A stretch of 64,000 nucleotides of DNA from Catenulispora acidiphila DSM 44928 (GCF_000024025.1 NC_013131.1:3348001-3412000), one strand, 5' to 3'. Positions 15,413-25,022 are shown, counted from the stretch's first letter. Translations and numbers: made by a program. The notes: a model not told the origin generated them from the letters alone.

Positions 15413-16732
15413 ATGGCTTACGCGGAGAAGCGCCCAGGTGGCTGGACCGTCCGAGTCAAGGTCGGTGTTGATCCCGACACCGGCAATGACGTGTACCGGC
15501 GCATCAGCAAGGACCCGACCACCGGTCAACTCTTCGCTACCAAGACCAGGGCGCGGAACTTCGGCAACGACCAGGAAGCTGAGATTCGCGCCGGCACTTG
15601 GATTGACCCGAAGAAGGCCGAGACCACCCTGGCCGACTGGTGGGCCGACTGGATCAAGGCACAGGAAGTCGACACCGGCACCATCGCCTTCTATGACTCG
15701 CTGTGGCGCAACCACCTGGGGCCGCGTTGGGGCGCCACGACGCTGGGGGAGATCCGCCGAGGCAAGTTCACGGAGTGGCTCAAAGGTGTCGGCGCTGGAA
15801 CTATCGAAACCGGCCCTGCGGACAAGCGCGTGACTCGCAAATACGCGCCCCGCACCATCAACGGCATCGGCAAGCTGGCTTCCCTCATGCTGGAGGACGC
15901 CGCCGAGGAGCAAATGATCGGCCGCAACCCGCTGGCGCAGGAGGGTCGTAAGCGCACCCGGGGACGCAGGGCTACGCGGCGCAGAACCACGATCAGGGTG
16001 AAGCTCGACGTTAGTCCAGCTGAAGTGATGATGATCGCAGTCAACATGAATGAGCTGTGCGGGCCGGTCGGGTTCGTGCGGACGGTTATGGCGGCCTGGA
16101 CAGGGGCGCGTCCCGGCGAGCAGGCAGCGCTGAAGCGGGATCAGTGCCACGCCATGGCGGCGCGCCCGCTGATCCGTATTGACGACGACGAGGGCACCAC
16201 TCAGGAATACGGCGGCAAAGTAACGCTCGCCCCACCGAAGGGCGGCCTTGGCCGAGACGTCCTACTGCCCCCCTCGCTAGCGACCCTTCTCACCGATTGG
16301 CTTAAGACCCACCCGGCCGACAGCACCGTCGTCAAGGGGCCCCACGGTGACCACTGGCGGCGCCGGCAGTGGAACGAGCGGTGGCGCCCGGCGTGCGACG
16401 GGAAGCCGGAGTTACGGCGAGTCGGGCGTCAGTTTGAGCCCACCGGGGGCTGGGTTATCAGCCCGGTCGTGCCGCGCCTGGAATTCAAGGGGCTGCGGCG
16501 GGCGCACAACGTGTGGATGACCGATGACGGGATCGCGGAGGTGGCTCGCGCGCATCGGCTGGGGCATGCGATGTCCGATGAGATGCAGGCGGCGTACTCG
16601 GTGGTGTCGAGGGAGATGGAGCGGAAGCTGCTGGACGCGCTCGAGAGGCGATGGCAGGAGGCGCTGAGCCCGGAAGCTTGGGAGATCATCTCCCAAATCT
16701 CTCCCACCCTCGCCAAGAAACGTTCCAGCTAG
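15413..16732 (+). CDS. int: Tyrosine site-specific integrase
   Basis: This 439-residue tyrosine recombinase has an N-terminal AP2-like arm-binding part (1-65), a core-binding SAM-like domain (70-175) and a catalytic domain. The catalytic residues are Arg233 in GARPGE, the RxxH of LRRAHNVW (361-368), His385 in RLGH and the Tyr nucleophile at 395 in AAYSVVS. GCAGGGGGATC precedes the ATG. It ends 92 bp before the 3' end of a tRNA-Pro gene, which is the expected chromosomal target. It should integrate and, with a directionality factor, excise the element. Confidence 0.93.
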   Translation: MAYAEKRPGGWTVRVKVGVDPDTGNDVYRRISKDPTTGQLFATKTRARNFGNDQEAEIRAGTWIDPKKAETTLADWWADWIKAQEVDTGTIAFYDSLWRNHLGPRWGATTLGEIRRGKFTEWLKGVGAGTIETGPADKRVTRKYAPRTINGIGKLASLMLEDAAEEQMIGRNPLAQEGRKRTRGRRATRRRTTIRVKLDVSPAEVMMIAVNMNELCGPVGFVRTVMAAWTGARPGEQAALKRDQCHAMAARPLIRIDDDEGTTQEYGGKVTLAPPKGGLGRDVLLPPSLATLLTDWLKTHPADSTVVKGPHGDHWRRRQWNERWRPACDGKPELRRVGRQFEPTGGWVISPVVPRLEFKGLRRAHNVWMTDDGIAEVARAHRLGHAMSDEMQAAYSVVSREMERKLLDALERRWQEALSPEAWEIISQISPTLAKKRSS

Positions 16733-16747
16733 GAAACGAAAAACGAT

Positions 16748-16783
16748 AAAGGCCCTGTCTTCTACTTGGAAGACAGGGCCTTT
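16748..16783. terminator. Strong hairpin terminator after the integrase
   Basis: AAAGGCCCTGTCTTC pairs perfectly with GAAGACAGGGCCTTT around a 6-nt loop. The A/T ends make it effective on both strands, insulating the integrase from the convergent tRNA transcript. Confidence 0.85.
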
Positions 16784-16823
16784 CACCTGCGCTTGCTTGC
16801 CGAGTCACCTCGGCCTATTGCGG

Positions 16824-16897
<74 letters not shown>

Positions 16898-17008
16898 CTG
16901 CCCGTTTGTGCGGGCAGGAAGACAATACCGCACCCGGGGGTTCGGAATCACATCGGTTCGGGGTGGCGCGTCGGCGGGTGGCTTTGGCGGGGGGCTGGGT
17001 GGGTGGGG

Positions 17009-18490
17009 CTACTTTTTGCGGTCCTTGTTCTTCTGGCGGACCTTGACGGAGATTTGGATGGGGGTGCCGGTGAAGCCGAACTCTTCGCGGAGGCGGCGTT
17101 CGATGAAGCGGCGGTAGCCGGCTTCGATGAAGCCGCTGGCGAAGAGGACGAAGCGGGGGGGGCGGGTGGAGGCTTGGGTGCCGAAGAGGATGCGGGGTTG
17201 TTTGCCGCCTCGGAGGGGGTGGGGGTGTTCGGCTACGAGGGTGCCTAGGAAGGCGTTGAGTTTGGCGGTGGGGACTCGGGTTTCCCAGCCTGCTAGGGCT
17301 TGTTCCAGGGCGGGGACGAGTTTGTCCACGTGGCGGCCGGTGAGGGCCGCGAGGTTGACGCGGGGGGCCCAGCGGACTTGGACGAGGTCGCGTTCGATTT
17401 CTCGTTCGAGGTAGTAGCGGCGTTCTTCGTCCATCAGGTCCCACTTGTTGTAGGCGATGACGAGGGCTCGGCCGGCTTCGGCGACCATGGTGATGATGCG
17501 GAGGTCCTGCTCGGTCAGGGAGTCGCTGGCGTCTACTAGGACGACTGCTACCTCTGCCTTGTCGATGGCGCCTTGGGTGCGGAGGGAGGCGTAGAAGTCG
17601 GCTCCGTAGGTTTGGTGGACGCGGCGGCGGATGCCTGCGGTGTCGACGAAGCGCCAGGTTTTGCCGCCGAGGTCGATCAGTTCGTCGACGGGGTCGCGGG
17701 TGGTGCCGGCGGTGGCGTCGACGACGACGCGCTCTTCGCCCGCCAGCTTGTTCAGCAGGGAGCTCTTGCCGACGTTGGGCTTGCCGACCAGGGCCACGCG
17801 GCGGGGACCGCCCATCAGCTCGCCGAAGCGGACCTTGGGGGTGGCCGGGAGGGCGTCCAGGACGGCGTCCAGGAGGTCGCCGGAGCCGCGTCCGTGCAGG
17901 GCTGAGACGGCGAAGGGCTCGCCGAGGCCCAGGTTCCACAGCTCGGCCGCGTTGGCCTCGGTGCGCTGGTCGTCGACCTTGTTCGCGGCGAGGATGACCG
18001 GCTTGCCGGCCTTGCGCAGGACGCGGACGACGGCCTCGTCGGTGTCCGTGATGCCGACGGTGGCGTCCACGACGAACATCACGGCGTCCGCGGCGTGGAT
18101 GGCGGCTTCGGCCTGGAAGGCGACGGCCTTGGCCATGCCCTCCACGTCGCGCTCCCAGCCGCCGGTGTCGACCAGGCTGAAGCGGCGGCCGTTCCAGTGC
18201 GCGTCGTAGGACACGCGGTCGCGGGTGACGCCGGGGACGTCCTGCACCACCGCTTCGCGGCGGCCCAGGATGCGGTTCACCAGGGTGGACTTGCCCACGT
18301 TGGGGCGGCCGACGACGGCCAGGACCGGCAGCCGGACCCCTTCGCCCTCGCCGCGCTCCCAGTCCTCGGCGTCGAGTCCTTCGGCGTAGGCCTCGTAGTC
18401 GAAGTCCTCGTCGAAGTAGGCCACGTCCGAGGCGTCGGTGGGGGCGGTACTGAGCTCGCCGGGGGTGTAGTCCTCGGTGTCGGGCTGCAT
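17009..18490 (-). CDS. der: Ribosome assembly GTPase Der (EngA)
   Basis: The 493-residue protein has two consecutive GTPase domains and a C-terminal KH-like domain, as in Der, which is essential for 50S subunit maturation. The first domain has GRPNVGKST (61-69), DTGG (108-111) and NKVD (170-173). The second has GKPNVGKSS (236-244), DTAG (283-286) and NKWD (348-351). The KH-like domain spans about 390-493. An acidic N-terminal extension of about 50 residues precedes the first domain, common in actinobacteria. It is last in a cmk-plsC-der operon, with a hairpin in the 113-bp gap before it. Confidence 0.97.
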   Translation of the reverse strand: MQPDTEDYTPGELSTAPTDASDVAYFDEDFDYEAYAEGLDAEDWERGEGEGVRLPVLAVVGRPNVGKSTLVNRILGRREAVVQDVPGVTRDRVSYDAHWNGRRFSLVDTGGWERDVEGMAKAVAFQAEAAIHAADAVMFVVDATVGITDTDEAVVRVLRKAGKPVILAANKVDDQRTEANAAELWNLGLGEPFAVSALHGRGSGDLLDAVLDALPATPKVRFGELMGGPRRVALVGKPNVGKSSLLNKLAGEERVVVDATAGTTRDPVDELIDLGGKTWRFVDTAGIRRRVHQTYGADFYASLRTQGAIDKAEVAVVLVDASDSLTEQDLRIITMVAEAGRALVIAYNKWDLMDEERRYYLEREIERDLVQVRWAPRVNLAALTGRHVDKLVPALEQALAGWETRVPTAKLNAFLGTLVAEHPHPLRGGKQPRILFGTQASTRPPRFVLFASGFIEAGYRRFIERRLREEFGFTGTPIQISVKVRQKNKDRKK

Positions 18491-18532
18491 CAGGGAATCC
18501 TCATGTCTTGATCAATGCGTCTGGTAAAGCGT

Positions 18533-18571
18533 GCGGTCGGCGACCCCGCCTCGTGCGGGGACCGCCGACCG
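18533..18571. terminator. Hairpin between plsC and der
   Basis: CGGTCGGCG/CGCCGACCG and CCCCGC/GCGGGG pair with a one-base bulge around a CTCGT loop. No U-run follows on the minus strand, so it may be an RNA processing or stability element between plsC and der rather than a full terminator. Confidence 0.45.
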
Positions 18572-18603
18572 GAGCGCGTCAGTCTTGGCGTCCGTGTCCG
18601 TGT

Positions 18604-19365
18604 CTAATTGTCGCGCCCGGTGAGCTGCTTGGCGTACTGCACGTGCGCCGCCAGGCGGATCCGCAGCTCCTCGCTGATGGCCGCGATCTTCTGTCGCCGG
18701 CCCAGGCCCTCGGACCCCTGGGACAACTCCTCCAGCGTCAGCGGTGTTCCGTACACCAGCTCAAGGTGGGTGCGCGGGGTCGGCAGCGAGCCGATGGTCC
18801 GGCCCTTCGCGGCCGTTCCCAGGCAGGCCACCGGCAGGACCGGGGCGCCGGTCGCGACGGCGAAATAGGCCAGGCCGTTGTGCACCGACTCGAACTGTCC
18901 GGTGGAGCGGGTGCCCTCGGGGAAGACGCCCAACACGCCGCCGGAGCGCAGCGCCGCGAGCGCCGCCTGGATCCCCGCGCGGTCCGGGTGGTCCCGGTCG
19001 ATCGGGATCTGCCCGAACCCATGCTGCAGTATCGGGCCCAGCGGGCCGACGAACATCTCCTTTTTGACCAGGAAGTGCACCGGGCGGGGCGCCACGCCGG
19101 CGATCAGCGGGCCGTCCAGGAAGCCGGTGTGGTTGCCGGCCATCAGCAGGGCGCCCTCGGTCGGGACGTTCGCGACGTTGTGCTGCGTGACGTGCCACAG
19201 CGAGTGCATGAGCGGGACGCCGACGCGGTGTGCGCGCTTGGCGCCGCGGGCGCTGGGCGCCTTGTGACCGTCGTGTGAGGGCGAGGGCGAGGGCGAGGCC
19301 GCGGTGCTCTGCCGTCCGCGCCAGGGACCCGCCGGCCGGTCGTGTGAATCGCGGAGAACCTTCAT
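18604..19365 (-). CDS. 1-acyl-sn-glycerol-3-phosphate acyltransferase (PlsC-like)
   Basis: The 253-residue PlsC-family acyltransferase has catalytic NHTGFLD (78-84, the HX4D motif), FGQIPIDR around 117-124 and the glycerol-phosphate-binding FPEGTRS (148-154). It makes phosphatidic acid from lysophosphatidic acid at the inner membrane face. The first 45 residues are low in complexity and lack a clear membrane helix. The ATG overlaps the cmk stop as ATGA. A cmk-plsC-der order is frequent in actinobacteria. Confidence 0.9.
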   Translation of the reverse strand: MKVLRDSHDRPAGPWRGRQSTAASPSPSPSHDGHKAPSARGAKRAHRVGVPLMHSLWHVTQHNVANVPTEGALLMAGNHTGFLDGPLIAGVAPRPVHFLVKKEMFVGPLGPILQHGFGQIPIDRDHPDRAGIQAALAALRSGGVLGVFPEGTRSTGQFESVHNGLAYFAVATGAPVLPVACLGTAAKGRTIGSLPTPRTHLELVYGTPLTLEELSQGSEGLGRRQKIAAISEELRIRLAAHVQYAKQLTGRDN

Positions 19366-20090
19366 CTGGTGAGTCCCACCCCCTGGGAGGCGGCGTCCGG
19401 CGCGGTGCCCTCCGCCGTGTGGATGACGATGCCGGCGACCTGTTCGATCACCTGCTCCAGTGTCAGTTCGGTGGCGTCGACCACCACCGCCCCGGGAGCC
19501 GCGGCCAGCGCGTTGGTCCGGCTGTCGACGCTGTCGCGGCGGGTCAGCGCCTCGCGGGTGGCCGCCACGCCGCCGGCTCCGCCGCCGTTCTCGGTGTTGC
19601 GCCGGGCGGCGCGCGCCTCCTGCGAGGCGGTCAGGAAGATCTTCGCGCCGGCGGCGGGCGCCACCACCGAGGCGATGTCCCGGCCCTCGACCACGATCCC
19701 GCCGCCGCCGATGATCTCCCGCTGCAGCGCGATCAGCCGGGCCCGCACCTCGGGCACCGCGGCCACCGCGCTCACCGCGCCGGTGACGTCGGCCTCCCGG
19801 ATCTGGACCGCCACGTCCTCGCCGTCCACGCCGATCGCCGGCGCCGCCGGATCGGTCCCGGAGACGATCACCGGGGTCCCGGCGTCGGCCGCCACCGCGG
19901 CGGGATCGCCGACGTCCACCTTGTTCTGCAGCATCCAGTACGTCATCGCCCGGTACTGCGCGCCGGTGTCCAGGTAGCGCAGCCCCAGCCGGGCCGCGAC
20001 CCCGCGCGACACGCTCGACTTGCCCGACCCGGAGGGACCGTCGATGGCGACGACCATCCCGGACAGAGCCTGCTGGCTGGGCAGCGACAT
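19362..20090 (-). CDS. cmk: Cytidylate kinase
   Basis: The 242-residue (d)CMP kinase supplies CDP/dCDP for nucleic acid and phospholipid synthesis. The P-loop GPSGSGKSS is at 18-26. YLDTGAQYRAMTY follows, with the substrate-site segment GRDIASVVAP and RRDSVDSRTNAL in the lid region. The ATG at 20090 (MSLPSQQ) was chosen because CTGGAGTC precedes it and it gives the usual length; a longer frame to 20138 or 20225 is possible. It is co-transcribed with plsC (4-nt overlap). Confidence 0.95.
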   Translation of the reverse strand: MSLPSQQALSGMVVAIDGPSGSGKSSVSRGVAARLGLRYLDTGAQYRAMTYWMLQNKVDVGDPAAVAADAGTPVIVSGTDPAAPAIGVDGEDVAVQIREADVTGAVSAVAAVPEVRARLIALQREIIGGGGIVVEGRDIASVVAPAAGAKIFLTASQEARAARRNTENGGGAGGVAATREALTRRDSVDSRTNALAAAPGAVVVDATELTLEQVIEQVAGIVIHTAEGTAPDAASQGVGLTR

Positions 20091-20193
20091 ACCGGTGACT
20101 CCAGGGGGGTGAGCGAGGAGGTGGGACCTGCGACCCATTAAGACTATCTGGTGGCGGGGCTCACGGGTTTCGCATCGGACCGACCGCCGTGTT

Positions 20194-20253
20194 CGGCGGC
20201 GAGAGCGTGTCGGTGGCGAGAGCATGGCGGCGGCGAGAGCGTGTCGGTGGCGA
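20194..20253. repeat. Two exact 26-bp direct repeats, period 34
   Basis: A 26-bp sequence beginning CGGCGGCGAGAGCGTGT occurs at 20194-20219 and again at 20228-20253, upstream of cmk. It is GC-rich and imperfectly self-similar, so slippage is the likely origin. It could instead be a regulatory repeat in the cmk leader. Confidence 0.7.
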
Positions 20254-20298
20254 AGGCGCTGCTGCCGGCTGGGATCGCGGGATGTGTGATTGGTCTCA

Positions 20299-20325
20299 AA
20301 ACGCTGCCCTGATGCGGGAGGGCAG
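20299..20325 (-). terminator. Terminator after the VOC gene
   Basis: On the minus strand CTGCCCT pairs with AGGGCAG over an 8-nt loop and is followed by CGTTTTG. It lies just after the stop of the VOC gene and separates it from cmk. Confidence 0.6.
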
Positions 20326-20349
20326 CTGTGAAGACAGCCGCGCGGAATG

Positions 20350-20865
20350 TCAGGGTGCGGCGATGTGCGAGATCCCGACCCCGCCGCGCGTCTCGGCGCC
20401 GTAGCGCTCGATCTCCTTCTTCAGGTCCAGCGGCAGGGTGACCGAGCCTTCCGGCAGCTGCGCGTCGGCCACGCGGTCGGCCGGGACCAGCCAGGACATC
20501 TCGAACTCCAGGCCGTCGGGGTCGTGTGCGTACAGGGCCTTGGTGGTGCCGTGGTCGCTGGCGCCGACCAGTGCGCCGTGCGCCGTCAGCGCCTCCTCGA
20601 AGCGCGCCAGCTCCGCCAGGGTGTCCACCTCCCACGCCAGGTGGTACAGCCCGACGCGGGAGCGTCCGGCCTCGGAGGACCCGGCGTGCAGGCCGACCGA
20701 GAACAGGCCGAGGTCGTGGTCGTTGGTGGAGCCCGGTGCGCGCAGGAAGGCGGCGTTCGGAGCCTGCGTCAGCACCTCGAAGCCCAACAGGTCGCGGTAG
20801 AACACGACACTGCGCTCCACCTCCCGGACGAAGAGCACGGCGTGGTTGAGGCGGGTCACAGGCAT
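20350..20865 (-). CDS. VOC-superfamily (glyoxalase/dioxygenase fold) protein
   Basis: This 171-residue protein has one vicinal-oxygen-chelate domain: RLNHAVLFVREVERSVVFYR at the N-terminus (possible metal His at residue 8), VGLYHLAWEVDTLAELARF, and the C-terminal HDPDGLEFEMSW (metal Glu). The spacing fits ring-cleavage-type or glyoxalase-like proteins. The substrate is unknown. It is transcribed as a single gene. Confidence 0.8.
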   Translation of the reverse strand: MPVTRLNHAVLFVREVERSVVFYRDLLGFEVLTQAPNAAFLRAPGSTNDHDLGLFSVGLHAGSSEAGRSRVGLYHLAWEVDTLAELARFEEALTAHGALVGASDHGTTKALYAHDPDGLEFEMSWLVPADRVADAQLPEGSVTLPLDLKKEIERYGAETRGGVGISHIAAP

Positions 20866-20987
20866 GGTTCAGCTCTTTCTTCTCCGAGGTGCGGACTCCA
20901 TCGTTGCCGGACGTTCTACACTGCCGCAAGCGCGGATCAGCTGCACAGCGGGACACTGTGTCGCTGAAAAAACTGGGGGAGAGTGCG

Positions 20988-21833
20988 TTGAGCGAGGCCG
21001 GACTGCCCGGGATGGGCTTGAAGCTGGGTCCGGAGGTGCTGCGCGGCACCGACGGCGTGTGGTTCACCGCCACCGGCGCCGACGGCAGGACGCTGGGCGT
21101 GCTGCGGTTCGAGCCGGCGCGGGTCAAGGCGGCGGGCGGCGTGAAGCGGCTGGTGGAGCGGACGGTGGCGGCGCGCGGCGGATTGCTGCCCGGCACGCTG
21201 CCGGTGCTGGACCTGGTCGAGGACGCCGGACACGTCTGGCTGATCACGCCGGTCGTGCCCGAGTCGGGGGCGGCGGCGCGGACGGTCGCGCTGCTGCTCG
21301 GCTCATCGCCGCCGGCGCCGCCCGGCGGGCTCGTCGCCACCGGTCATGGGACGCAGAAGCCTGAGAAGAAGGACCTGAAGGACGGTCTGCCGAGCCGGAT
21401 CATCCGGACGCTCGTCGGCCTCGTGCTGGTCGGCGCGGTGCTGGGGGCGGCGGGCTTCGCGGCGGTGCAGTTGCGGGACAAGAAGGCCGTGCCGAAGGTG
21501 CAGATCTCGAGTATCTCCGTGCACAACTTCGCGCCGGTGCAGCCTTCGGGGATCTGCGACGCGTCGGTGGACATGGTCGCGGAGTTCACGACGAACGGCG
21601 GGACCGGGGTCGTGACCTACGAGTGGGACATCCCGGCGAAGAACCACACCACGCAGGCGGTGACCGGGGCGGAGCGGGTGAGCGGGAAGTCGCCGAAGGT
21701 GCATCTGGCGTGGCAGCTGAAGCTGACGGGGAGCGGGACGGTAAGTGCGACGTTCCGCATCACCAGCCCCGGGGTGCTGGCGGCGGGGGCGGAGACGGCG
21801 AGTTCTGGGGATTTGAAGTATCAGTGTCCTTGA
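20988..21833 (+). CDS. Membrane protein with kinase N-lobe-like fragment
   Basis: The start at TTG 20988 was chosen because GGGGGAGAG lies 7 nt upstream; ATG 20889 and GTG 20958 are alternatives. The protein has about 281 residues. Residues 15-95 resemble the N-lobe of bacterial Ser/Thr kinases (LPVLDLVEDAGHVWLITPVV at the hinge). The catalytic loop and DFG are absent, and a single membrane helix (139-161) and an extracellular beta-rich domain with two Cys follow. It is probably a degenerate or remodelled kinase-like receptor. It ends exactly one base before the convergent DyP gene stop. Confidence 0.6.
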   Translation: MSEAGLPGMGLKLGPEVLRGTDGVWFTATGADGRTLGVLRFEPARVKAAGGVKRLVERTVAARGGLLPGTLPVLDLVEDAGHVWLITPVVPESGAAARTVALLLGSSPPAPPGGLVATGHGTQKPEKKDLKDGLPSRIIRTLVGLVLVGAVLGAAGFAAVQLRDKKAVPKVQISSISVHNFAPVQPSGICDASVDMVAEFTTNGGTGVVTYEWDIPAKNHTTQAVTGAERVSGKSPKVHLAWQLKLTGSGTVSATFRITSPGVLAAGAETASSGDLKYQCP

Positions 21834-23273
21834 TCAGTGTCCTTGATTGGTCGGGTCGAGGAGTGCGTGATCTAGGAGCGCCTGGCTGAGGTAGCCGCCG
21901 GGTACCGGCGCCGGGACCATCGCGAACAGGGCGCTGGTCTCGTGGGTGGTGAAGCGGTTCAAGGCGTCCATCGAGTGGGTCAGGTGCTTCTGGACCGGGA
22001 CGAAGCCGTGGTTCGGGTCGGCTTGCCAGGCTAGGAAGAGCAGGCCCGCGTTGGGTTGGCCGTCGGCGGTGAGGCCGTCGTCGTAGCTCAGGCCGCGGCG
22101 GAGCATGGCGGCGCCGCTGTTGCCGGCGGCGGCGGCCAGGCGGATGTGGGCGTCGCCGCGGATGGCGAGGGAGCCGTCGGGGTTCTGGCCGGAGAGGTTG
22201 ACCGGGGTGTGCTCGGTGCCGCCGGACAGCGGGGCGCCGGTGTCCTTGTGGCGGCCGATGACGCGTTCCTGCTCGGCGGTGGTCTGGGCGTCCCAGGAGT
22301 CCAGCAGCATCCTGATACGGCGGAAGACGAGGTAGGAGCCGCCGCGCATCCAGGCGGTCGGGGCGTCGGCGGGGACGAACACCTTGCCCGCGAAGTCCGG
22401 CTGCGCGGGGGCGGGGTTGTTGGTGCCGTCGAGCTGGCCCATGAGATTGCGGCCGGTGGCGGCGGGGTCGGGCGAGGAACCGGGCGCGCGGCTGAAGCCG
22501 GACATGACCCAGCGCGGCTTGGCGGTCCCGGCGGCGGCGCGGGTGAGGACGCGCAGCGCGTGGAAGACGACGAGCGCGTCGTCGGCGGCGAGGACGACGC
22601 CGAGGTCGCCGTCGCTGCGCGCGGGGTCGAGGCGCTCGGTGCCGAAGGCGGGGAGGGGGGCGAGCTGCGGGGGGCGGGCGGCGGGGTCCAGGCCTGCCTT
22701 GCCGAACAGGGATGGGCCGATGCCGACGGTGATGGTCAGGGAGCATGGGCCGCTGCCGAGGGTGGTGGTGTCGGGGGCGGGGGTGGGGGAGGCGGTGGAG
22801 CTGGAGCCGGGGGCGGGAGCGCGGCCGGCGGTGAGGTCGGCGATGGCGGCGGTCCAGGCTTGCATCAGGGCTTTGAGCTGGGCGGGGGTGGTGTTGGGGG
22901 CGAGGTCGAAGGCGGCTACGGTGCCGTGGCTCTGTTGGCGGGCGGGGATGGAGATGCCTGCTTGGTGGGGGAAGGGGGTGGCGATGGTCGTGGTGCCGAG
23001 GGCGGTGATGACGTCGGCGGCGGGGGTGGCGGCCGTGCTGTTGTCGTTGAGGAGGAGGGCGGAGGTGGTGGCGCCTACTGCCACGCCGCCGATGGTGGTG
23101 GCGCCGGTGGTCAGGAAGGTGCGGCGGGAAGGGTTGCGCGGCGAGGTGCCCGCCGGACGACGACCGGTGAGCCAGCGGGGCGGGCGCGGGAGCTCGGCGG
23201 CAGCTGGCGGCGGGGTGTCGGGGCTGACCGGCCCTGGGGCGGCGTGGGGCGATTCGGTGGTGTCGTCCGTCAT
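21834..23273 (-). CDS. Tat-exported DyP-type haem peroxidase
   Basis: This 479-residue protein has a twin-arginine signal (SRRTFLTTG at 49-57, then a hydrophobic stretch). The DyP domain shows LDGTNNP (281-287), the proximal haem His in DAHIRL (His376) and LRRGLSY (391-397) before the C-terminus. The family oxidises dyes and phenols with H2O2; EfeB-like members deal with haem or iron. Here it follows copper genes by 12 bp, suggesting that this operon protects against, or uses, metal-linked redox stress outside the membrane. Confidence 0.9.
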   Translation of the reverse strand: MTDDTTESPHAAPGPVSPDTPPPAAAELPRPPRWLTGRRPAGTSPRNPSRRTFLTTGATTIGGVAVGATTSALLLNDNSTAATPAADVITALGTTTIATPFPHQAGISIPARQQSHGTVAAFDLAPNTTPAQLKALMQAWTAAIADLTAGRAPAPGSSSTASPTPAPDTTTLGSGPCSLTITVGIGPSLFGKAGLDPAARPPQLAPLPAFGTERLDPARSDGDLGVVLAADDALVVFHALRVLTRAAAGTAKPRWVMSGFSRAPGSSPDPAATGRNLMGQLDGTNNPAPAQPDFAGKVFVPADAPTAWMRGGSYLVFRRIRMLLDSWDAQTTAEQERVIGRHKDTGAPLSGGTEHTPVNLSGQNPDGSLAIRGDAHIRLAAAAGNSGAAMLRRGLSYDDGLTADGQPNAGLLFLAWQADPNHGFVPVQKHLTHSMDALNRFTTHETSALFAMVPAPVPGGYLSQALLDHALLDPTNQGH

Positions 23274-23285
23274 TGGGTTCCTCGC

Positions 23286-25022
23286 CTACTTGCCGATGGT
23301 GACGTTGAGGATGACCGTCGACTGGTCGATGTCGGTGGTGCGGACTGTGACCAGGACCTGCCAGGCGCCGGGCATCGGGATCAGGACGTTGCTCGCGGTG
23401 TAGTGGCCGGGGGCGGTGGGTTGGAGTTTCATCGCGATGGGTCCGAGTTGTTGGGCCGGCAGTGCCAGTGAGGCGTCGACTTCGGGGACCGACTCTTGCT
23501 TGCCGGTCTTGTCCAGGATGGAGATCTGTAGCTGGTCCGGGCCGACGCGGGCTGGGTCGAGGGTGACGGTCACCGTGCCGGTTCCGGTGCCGTTCGGTGC
23601 GCCGGTGTCGAAGGGCATTGTCACCGTCACGGGTCCGGACTTCGGCGCTGCTGCGGACGCCGGCTGGGACTCCACGAGCAGTGCCGTGACCGCCAGGACC
23701 ACGAGCGCAAGGCCGAATTCGGCGGCGACCGAGCGTCGCAGCCGCTTCAGGTCGGGAGAGTCCGCTGCGAGGATGCGGCGGGCGAAGTAGCCCAGGGTGA
23801 GCAGGGTCAGGAAGATGCTCGACTTGATGATCAGCATGCGGCCGTAGTCCGTGCCGAACAGGGCGTGCCAGTGGCGGACCTGGCGCCAGCCCTGGTAGAC
23901 GCCGGTGGTGGCGAGGACGCAGACGGCTGTGAAGGCGGTCGTGGAGAAGCGGCGTACCAGCTTTAGGCGTGAGTCGGCGTCGAGTGCCGCTGTCTGCGGG
24001 CTCAGGACCGAAACCGCCAGTGCCGCCAGTCCGCCGACCCACGTCGCCATCGCCAGCAGGTGCAGCACGTCGGCGGGCAGCGCCAGCGCGACCTGCGATC
24101 CGGTGCCGGAGTGGTCGGCGACCGACCACGTCACTGCCAGCGCCACGGCCAGCGCCGCCCCGACGCCCCCGGCGACCTGCCGTGCACGCACCGAGGCTTC
24201 GGCGAGCCGCGTCGCCGTCCACGACACCAGGACCCCCGCCGCGCCGAGCAGGATGAGACGCCAGGCCAGCGCCTTGCCGAGCTTGGTGTTCAGGGTGGCG
24301 CGCAGGACGTCGGCGTCGGTCGCGCGCCCGATCCCGAACCCGCCGCCATAAGGGCCCTGCAACAGCAGTGCCGCGACCGTCCCGAGCAGCAGCGCGAACC
24401 AGCCGCCGCCGATCAGCAGCCGCAGCCGCCGGTCGTGCGCCAGCTTCGGTGCGAAGGCGATGAGCAGCAGCGTGCCGCCGGCCAGGGCGGCGAAGCCGAG
24501 GTAGGCGAGCCAGCGCGCGATGCCGAACAGCACGCCGACCGTGCGCGAGCCGCTCGGCGCGGCCGCCGCTCCGCCGGAGTTCGCCGCGGAGGTGGTGCCG
24601 ATGGAGAACGTCCAGGCGCCGCGCACCGGGTGGGAGTCCGCTGAGATGACGCGCCAGGAGACGACATACGTACCGTTCTTCAGCCCGGCCTTCAGCGGCA
24701 CGGTCGCCGTCTCCGGCTTGCCGTTGAGGTGGTCGGCCGTGCCGATCTCGACCTGCGAGCCGTCGGGGGCGAAGACCCGCAGCGCGCCGAGTTGCAGCGA
24801 CACGGCCTCGTTGTAGGTGACCGTGACGCGCGCCGGGGCGGTTGATAGCAGCGCGCCGTCGGCCGGGTCGGTCGTCACGACGGTGGCGTGCGCCGAGGCC
24901 GAGGGCGCAGCGGCCAAGCCCCATATACACAGCACCGCGGTCAGGACCGCGACGAGGCGCCGGCGTATGCCGCCGGCCCGGACGGCGGCGCGCGCCGCCG
25001 TCGCGGACCGAGCGGTCGTCAT
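23286..25022 (-). CDS. CopC-CopD fusion copper transport protein
   Basis: The 578-residue protein has a signal peptide (1-44), then a CopC domain that begins with His45 (HATVVTTDPADGA) and has DSHPVRGAW near 125-135. A CopD membrane domain with about eight helices (170-430) follows. The C-terminal periplasmic domain (about 465-575) resembles YtkA/FixH-like modules. The fusion is known as YcnJ-type and imports or buffers copper. The ATG overlaps the PCuAC stop as ATGA, which fixes the start at 25022. Confidence 0.9.
   Translation of the reverse strand: MTTARSATAARAAVRAGGIRRRLVAVLTAVLCIWGLAAAPSASAHATVVTTDPADGALLSTAPARVTVTYNEAVSLQLGALRVFAPDGSQVEIGTADHLNGKPETATVPLKAGLKNGTYVVSWRVISADSHPVRGAWTFSIGTTSAANSGGAAAAPSGSRTVGVLFGIARWLAYLGFAALAGGTLLLIAFAPKLAHDRRLRLLIGGGWFALLLGTVAALLLQGPYGGGFGIGRATDADVLRATLNTKLGKALAWRLILLGAAGVLVSWTATRLAEASVRARQVAGGVGAALAVALAVTWSVADHSGTGSQVALALPADVLHLLAMATWVGGLAALAVSVLSPQTAALDADSRLKLVRRFSTTAFTAVCVLATTGVYQGWRQVRHWHALFGTDYGRMLIIKSSIFLTLLTLGYFARRILAADSPDLKRLRRSVAAEFGLALVVLAVTALLVESQPASAAAPKSGPVTVTMPFDTGAPNGTGTGTVTVTLDPARVGPDQLQISILDKTGKQESVPEVDASLALPAQQLGPIAMKLQPTAPGHYTASNVLIPMPGAWQVLVTVRTTDIDQSTVILNVTIGK

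Noticed and set aside
1-16820. A complete prophage
   Set aside because: No capsid, portal, terminase, tail or lysis gene is visible. Only one end with early genes can be supported.
16898-16917. Hairpin beside the tRNA as a terminator of der
   Set aside because: It lies directly at the mature tRNA 5' end and has no U-run. A tRNA leader hairpin is as likely, so it is not listed separately.
22056-23471. A 471-codon Gly/Ala-rich frame on the plus strand
   Set aside because: It lies opposite the DyP gene and has no domain, only the low-complexity look of an antisense shadow.
21760-24930. A 1056-codon open frame on the minus strand
   Set aside because: It is out of frame with the DyP peroxidase and CopCD genes, which show clear motifs. 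The translation is Arg/Pro/His-rich, as expected for an antisense or shifted frame in GC-rich DNA.
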